Assembly: GCA_045635085.1 (NCBI GenBank)
Contig: JAZRBM010000013.1
Coordinates: 345,078 to 409,077, forward strand
Direction of reading: 5' to 3'
DNA: 64,000 bases
DNA from: Congzhengia sp045635085
GTDB taxonomy: Bacteria; Bacillota; Clostridia; UBA1381; UBA9506
Part shown: positions 59,863-64,000 of the stretch, one piece after another
Layout: each line of letters opens with the position of its first letter
How positions within the stretch are numbered: the first letter of the stretch is position 1
Notes under the pieces: generated by a model
Databases searched by the model: none
What the model saw: only the letters and a program-made list of their open reading frames with translations
What the model was told of the DNA's origin: nothing
Made by a program: the position numbers and the translations under genes

Positions 59863-60540
59863 TCAACTGTAACTGTAAATACGCTCTAATCTCAAAAAGG
59901 TAACGTAACATTGCTCTTTTGTATAGTGTGATTTTGGTGCATATTGTATATCTGAAACACCCTTTATGACACCCCACTGATACATATATCTAACAGCACT
60001 GTCTGCCCACAATGAAATTTTATCTACATCATTAAATGTATCAACACCCTCACTTTTCGGGCCAAGTTTTACACCTGAGCCATAACAGAAATATACCCTC
60101 AAAAGCATCGTAGCGGCTTCTTCGCGTGTGATAGGCGCATCAGGATCAAATATGCCGTCACCCCTGCCGTAAACAATATGCATCGAATTTGCACATTTAA
60201 TATAATATTCGTATTCAGAGTTTTCTATATCAGTAAATGTATTTTCCTTAAATGTCAATCGGACACCATCAGAATCAACATGTTTAGAAAGATACCATTC
60301 TACAGCTTCGCCAACATCCATTTCAAAATGACGCGCTACAAACATAACCGCAATTTTAGCAAATTCTGCTCTGGTTATATTGTTTTTATAATCATTTTGC
60401 ATATCACCTGGGACAATGCCAAGACGAATTGCCTCCTCTACTTCTTCTTTTGCCCAATCAGAAATTTCTGTACCACTTGCATATGCAGTACTACAAAAGA
60501 TAAATAATATTAAAAATGCCAAGAATAATATTTTTTTCAT
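59863..60540 (-). CDS. S-layer homology (SLH) domain protein
   Basis: 225 residues: signal peptide (KKILFLAFLILFIFCSTAYA), then three SLH-type repeats: WAKEEVEEAIRLGIVPGD with ITRAEFAKIAVMF, the YEYYIKCANSMHIVYGRGDG/ITREEAATMLLRV repeat, and WADSAVRYMYQWGVIKGVSD. SLH modules anchor proteins to pyruvylated secondary cell-wall polymers. No other domain is present. ATG at 60540 follows AAGGTG. 35 nt downstream of the glycoside hydrolase gene, likely one operon. Confidence 0.93.
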   Translation of the reverse strand: MKKILFLAFLILFIFCSTAYASGTEISDWAKEEVEEAIRLGIVPGDMQNDYKNNITRAEFAKIAVMFVARHFEMDVGEAVEWYLSKHVDSDGVRLTFKENTFTDIENSEYEYYIKCANSMHIVYGRGDGIFDPDAPITREEAATMLLRVYFCYGSGVKLGPKSEGVDTFNDVDKISLWADSAVRYMYQWGVIKGVSDIQYAPKSHYTKEQCYVTFLRLERIYSYS

Positions 60541-60575
60541 TTTTCTATCACCTTTTTTAATTGCATTATTTAGCA

Positions 60576-63056
60576 TCAATCTTTTGTTAAAACTTCGATT
60601 TTTTCACTCACAGGAGCGTTAAATTCTACAGTATATACCCCACATGAATATGAAACTTTACCACTTGTTTTTAGAATATATTCTTTATCTTCGGGCATAC
60701 ATATCAGCACAACAGGTTTTTTTGAAACAGATTTTACACAAAAAGCAAATTTATCCTCGGTTATTTTTTTATCTGTGATCACTGTCATAAAACCTGATGT
60801 AACCGTATATGGTCTGTAATATGACGAAAACCACATCAAAACCGGTGTGGACAAACCCGAAAACTGATGAAAACCTCCGCCTCTTCCGTTAGCAATAATA
60901 AAATGCTCATAACAATTGTAGGTATATGACGTTTCCTTTTCCCACAGATTAAGTGCGGTTTCTGCAATTTGTCGGGCAAAATCACTCTCTCCATTATCAA
61001 GGCACGCCTTCCATAAGATCCATTGATGCGGCATCCATATAGATCCATTCCAATATCCACCATTTCTGTAATACGGAGCACGGGTATCCACCGCACTCAC
61101 ACCAATCGGAGTCATCATGCCATTTTTTATATTTTCGACAATGCGCGCACTTTTCGCCTCATCGCTTATACCCGCAACAAACGGAAAAGCTCCGTCCATT
61201 CCCATATCAGCGTTTACGCCGTTTATTTTTAAGATACTGCCATCGTTTTTTACATATCCGTAATATCCGCTTTGCTCATCCCACGCATATTCATTGATTG
61301 CTTTTGAGTAAAATTCAATATCTTCATCAAATTCAGCAGTATCTTTATTAAGAACTTGTGCAAAGTTTTTAAGAATTTTTCCACAAAGCACCGTCATTGA
61401 AGCACTAATAGCAGGGCATACATCCTCTTGCATATTGTTTTCGTGAATATATTTTTGTGCAGGATAGTCATCCCATCCGCCGGAATTATAAAAAATATCC
61501 CATAAGGCAAACATACCTGTCTTTTTTGCGTTTTGTTTTTTTCTCATATTGGCAAAAAACCTGTACTGCTGGTGAATCATAGGATAAAATTTTTCCAAAA
61601 ATTCAGCATCGCCCGTTTTTAAAAAAATCTCAGCGTACAAAAATATTTGTGTAGGCACGGGCGAACCATGTAAAATATATGGCGAATGTATATCACCCAC
61701 AGGTGTCATATACGTATTCAAGCAATCTGTTGCCCGCCCGATATCCAGTTCTGAAAGGCCCATTCCTATAAAGCCCGAATCCCATGTATATAAACAGTCC
61801 CAAACGCGCCCCGGCGTGTTGTGAAGTATATAACCTCTTCGTGAATAAACCGGCCATATAACATTTGTAAGGGTAACCGCAGACATAATCTTTTGCGACA
61901 ATTTATACTTTTCGCCCGAGCGGTTGCACACAGGTTCCACCAACTTATAATCAGGTGTAAACTCATCAGACTTTGGCGCAATAATTGTAAATGTGATTGT
62001 CTTTTCAGAATGCGCATCAACAAAAATGGGACGAATAAACAAATCGATATGTTCACGTCCGTCATCACCAAATCTTGTTTCTGTGTGATTATGTATATGC
62101 GTTGCCAGAAGAAGCCCCACGTCATCGGTTTTAAATCGCCTTACAACATAGTTATCGCAATCAGTTAGCACAGTATACTCTTTATCTTTAAAGCGGATTT
62201 TTATTCCGTTATCTACATTTTCACATTCAGGTATAAAATATTGTGTGTTTTCGAAAAAATCTACATCTGTACCCATTAGAATTCCGTCAAAATCAACTTC
62301 GCACCCCTCGGTGTAAATGCAAATCGAAGAATATTCGCCTTTTTTTATATCAACATAGTGCATCGTTATTTCATCAGAAAACGGAAGGAATACACTATAC
62401 TCATCCGACGACAGCTTTACTGTTATCCAGCCCTCTCCTCTGTAACGGATGCCGATTTTGTCACATAATACAGAAGAAAAATTATATTCAAGACCATCTG
62501 TGCTCTTGTCAAATTGTCTTAAATCAACAAAACTTCCGCCGACAAATCCGCTTTCGCGTTTTTCACACAAATAAAGTCCATCGCTTGCTATTTTTTGCAA
62601 AGTGCTTATTTTATCATAATCAAGAGCATCAATCCAAATTCCATCCTTTGGATAAGCATAACACGGCACGATTTCTTTGTGATACAACGTAGTAGCCTTC
62701 ATACTCATAACAGCGTTTATACTAAGGGTTTCAGGCATATCTGTATTATTTATAAAGTTGCATTTTACCGTCATCACATTATTATCAGAACGAAAATCAG
62801 CTTCAACATAAACTTTATCTTTCCACTCCAGTTCGTAACGATAAACAAATCTTGAAAGCTTTTTTGATGCCGACATCATTTTTACACCGCTATCCGCTAT
62901 GTCCTTTGTTAACATAACGTTTCTGCGAAAGTATCCTGGAAATAAATTAAAATCAAAACGCAGTCCTTTTTCTTTGTCAGCTACGTGCGCCGCACCCAGA
63001 TACTGTCTGTTATACGGTCCCCAATCAGGCAGATTTAAATTGTAACTTTTATCCAT
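60576..63056 (-). CDS. Large (alpha/alpha)6-barrel glycoside hydrolase, MGH1/GH63-like
   Basis: 826 residues, no signal peptide, so cytoplasmic. N-terminal beta-sandwich domain to about residue 380, then a six-hairpin barrel with RVWDCLYTWDSGFIGMGLSE (catalytic acid region), FALWDIFYNSGGWDDYPAQ, NGSIWMPHQWILWKACLDNG and NCYEHF, as in GH63/GH37 relatives that cut alpha-glucosides or mannosyl-glycerates. Exact substrate not assignable. ATG at 63056 follows GAGGAAAAT; the frame is open to 63095. A GTACATATGTAC palindrome lies 34 nt upstream. Confidence 0.85.
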   Translation of the reverse strand: MDKSYNLNLPDWGPYNRQYLGAAHVADKEKGLRFDFNLFPGYFRRNVMLTKDIADSGVKMMSASKKLSRFVYRYELEWKDKVYVEADFRSDNNVMTVKCNFINNTDMPETLSINAVMSMKATTLYHKEIVPCYAYPKDGIWIDALDYDKISTLQKIASDGLYLCEKRESGFVGGSFVDLRQFDKSTDGLEYNFSSVLCDKIGIRYRGEGWITVKLSSDEYSVFLPFSDEITMHYVDIKKGEYSSICIYTEGCEVDFDGILMGTDVDFFENTQYFIPECENVDNGIKIRFKDKEYTVLTDCDNYVVRRFKTDDVGLLLATHIHNHTETRFGDDGREHIDLFIRPIFVDAHSEKTITFTIIAPKSDEFTPDYKLVEPVCNRSGEKYKLSQKIMSAVTLTNVIWPVYSRRGYILHNTPGRVWDCLYTWDSGFIGMGLSELDIGRATDCLNTYMTPVGDIHSPYILHGSPVPTQIFLYAEIFLKTGDAEFLEKFYPMIHQQYRFFANMRKKQNAKKTGMFALWDIFYNSGGWDDYPAQKYIHENNMQEDVCPAISASMTVLCGKILKNFAQVLNKDTAEFDEDIEFYSKAINEYAWDEQSGYYGYVKNDGSILKINGVNADMGMDGAFPFVAGISDEAKSARIVENIKNGMMTPIGVSAVDTRAPYYRNGGYWNGSIWMPHQWILWKACLDNGESDFARQIAETALNLWEKETSYTYNCYEHFIIANGRGGGFHQFSGLSTPVLMWFSSYYRPYTVTSGFMTVITDKKITEDKFAFCVKSVSKKPVVLICMPEDKEYILKTSGKVSYSCGVYTVEFNAPVSEKIEVLTKD

Positions 63057-63089
63057 TTTATTTTCCTCCAACAATTTAAACAATTTGTT

Positions 63090-63101
63090 GTACATATGTA
63101 C
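63090..63101. promoter_or_regulatory. Operator-like palindrome upstream of the glycoside hydrolase
   Basis: Perfect 12-bp palindrome GTACATATGTAC, adjacent to TTATAATG (63108-63101 on the minus strand), which may be a -10 box. Could bind a regulator of the hydrolase operon; no regulator gene is close. Confidence 0.35.
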
Positions 63102-63142
63102 ATTATAAGGATATAGGTCTTAGATGCGAGATTTTTTATAAA

Positions 63143-63547
63143 TTATTTGCTTTGTCTTGTGTTTTCCTGATTTTTATATATAACAAATTTAGAATACAAA
63201 AATTCAAGCACAAAGTTCGAAAGCATAGTTGTTAAAAGGACTACATAATCATTTATTCCGATACTTTCGGCCAAATGTCCAAGCCAGGTAGACAAAGGGG
63301 TGAAAACTATATAAAACCCAAAAAGTTTTGCCATTGCAACAGGAATATTAGCCGTAGATTTAAAAGTATATTGCCTGTTAAGTGTAAAATTCCATATTAT
63401 TGACAGGACAAGCGCACTCAAATACGATGGCCAGTATATCCACTTGAAGAGTTCATTAAATATCGCAAAGGATACAACCTGCACTATCCCCGCCGAAGCT
63501 GAAAAAAGTGTGAATTTTATAATTTGTAATATTGAATCTTTCTTCAT
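63143..63547 (-). CDS. GtrA-family membrane protein
   Basis: 134 residues with four membrane helices and the GtrA signature (FTLFSASAGIVQVVSFAIFN, SIIWNFTLNRQYTF, NFVLEFLYSKFVIYK). GtrA proteins help move lipid-linked sugars across the membrane for surface glycosylation. Gene stands before the glycoside hydrolase in the same direction. Confidence 0.93.
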   Translation of the reverse strand: MKKDSILQIIKFTLFSASAGIVQVVSFAIFNELFKWIYWPSYLSALVLSIIWNFTLNRQYTFKSTANIPVAMAKLFGFYIVFTPLSTWLGHLAESIGINDYVVLLTTMLSNFVLEFLYSKFVIYKNQENTRQSK

Positions 63548-63573
63548 TTGTTCGCTCCTTTTGGAATTCTTTA

Positions 63574-63632
63574 ATATAAAGACTGCATAATCTGGATGGC
63601 AATGTTTTCATTGATTATTCGTGTTAAGTTAG
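63574..63632. repeat. Repeat relics: 26-bp motif and structured-repeat end
   Basis: 63574-63599 matches 59705-59730 at 24 of 26 bases (ATATAAAGACTG.ATAATCTG). Fifteen nt later ATTCGTGTTAAGTTAGGA (63618-63632 region) resembles the left end of the structured repeats (CTCGTGTCAAGTCAGGA). Lies between GtrA and the last gene. Confidence 0.5.
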
Positions 63633-63639
63633 GAAAAAA

Positions 63640-63948
63640 TTATTTGAAACTTATAATCTTAGTCCCCTTGTATTTCAAAGTTCCTTTTTCGTTAATTTTA
63701 TAATTTCCATACGAAAACTCTGAGACATTAAATGAAAGTTTTTTAGTCTTTGTCTCAAATACAACTATGTAACTTTCTTGTTTAAATGTTCCGTGATATT
63801 TTGTAACTGTATCAGGTTTGTATTTATCAATAATTTTTGCCTTAACTGTTTTAACAGTTGCATATCTATTGAAAATGAACTTTACTATAATCGAAATCCA
63901 AACCCCAAGAAACAATACCATTGCAACGACATTAATAATATTAAACAT
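63640..63948 (-). CDS. Small membrane protein with a C-terminal beta domain, function unknown
   Basis: 102 residues: one N-terminal helix (VVAMVLFLGVWISIIVKFIF) and a beta-rich part (VKTVKAKIIDKYKPD, SYIVVFETKTKKLSFNVSEF, GTLKYKGTKIISF) like the DUF7489-type proteins that resemble OB or SH3-like folds. ATG at 63948 has GGTG upstream; a TTG at 63981 would lengthen it by 11 residues. No clear partner. Confidence 0.7.
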   Translation of the reverse strand: MFNIINVVAMVLFLGVWISIIVKFIFNRYATVKTVKAKIIDKYKPDTVTKYHGTFKQESYIVVFETKTKKLSFNVSEFSYGNYKINEKGTLKYKGTKIISFK

Positions 63949-64000
63949 GATATCACCGTATTTATTTTCAGATTTTCCCAAATTTCGACAATCTTTATAT

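Overview
The window looks like a chromosomal segment of a spore-forming, low-GC Clostridia (Bacillota), most likely an uncultured gut-type member. Evidence: a yabP-yabQ-divIC cluster, a spoIIAA-spoIIAB-sigF operon, AbrB/SpoVT-type and diadenylate-cyclase genes, frequent GTG/TTG starts behind strong GGAGG ribosome binding sites, tRNAs with encoded CCA, and an F-type ATPase whose c subunit carries a predicted Na+ two-carboxylate site. No rRNA, CRISPR array, phage or transposase gene was seen.

Layout. 1-2.8 kb: a two-component pair (kinase cut by the window edge) and an RNA methyltransferase-like gene. 2.9-8.6 kb (+): sporulation/division cluster, rsmG, the spoIIA operon with Spo0A-box-like sites upstream, and a zinc-knuckle protein. 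8.6-14.4 kb (-): thiT under a TPP riboswitch, a second two-component pair, metK and RNase J. 14.6-17.3 kb: a Cys-rich mini-protein, a CDF metal transporter, abrB and an SDR. 17.3-24 kb (-): the complete atp operon. 24-36.7 kb (-): an exopolysaccharide cluster (DegT aminotransferase, GNAT, PglC-like initiating transferase, four ATP-grasp enzymes, four GT4 transferases, O-antigen-ligase-like polymerase) that runs without a gap into atp; one strong promoter lies in front of it at 36.8 kb. 36.9-48 kb: nadE, AEC transporter, putP, a candidate small RNA, cdaA-cdaR, a MATE-nitroreductase fusion, and a divergent MFS/MBL - AraC pair. 47.6-48.8 kb: a nonsense-mutated four-helix-bundle pseudogene and six tRNA genes behind a near-consensus promoter. 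48.9-54.8 kb: radC, an ABC exporter, a histidine phosphatase, and an enolase-superfamily / opine-dehydrogenase operon.

Accessory end (54.9-64 kb). A three-gene cassette (trypsin-like protease, 52-residue protein, zinc-ribbon membrane protein) sits between two direct copies of a ~250 bp element. The copies share 30- and 41-nt identical runs and have inverted ends, but one long hairpin stem has been replaced by a different, still complementary sequence in each copy, which is what a conserved structured RNA or a structured mobile repeat would show. Relics of its end sequence occur near 59.48 and 63.62 kb, and an array of six small hairpins spaced by CGATAT/ATATCG lies at 59.5-59.7 kb. Around these are an MBOAT/SGNH O-acetylation pair, an SLH protein, a large (alpha/alpha)6 glycoside hydrolase and a GtrA protein, all envelope-related.

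Main points for follow-up: the paired structured repeats with their cassette; a predicted sRNA at 40.4-40.5 kb that copies the 16S anti-Shine-Dalgarno sequence; the MATE-nitroreductase fusion with an internal ribosome binding site; and the two-carboxylate ATP synthase rotor.
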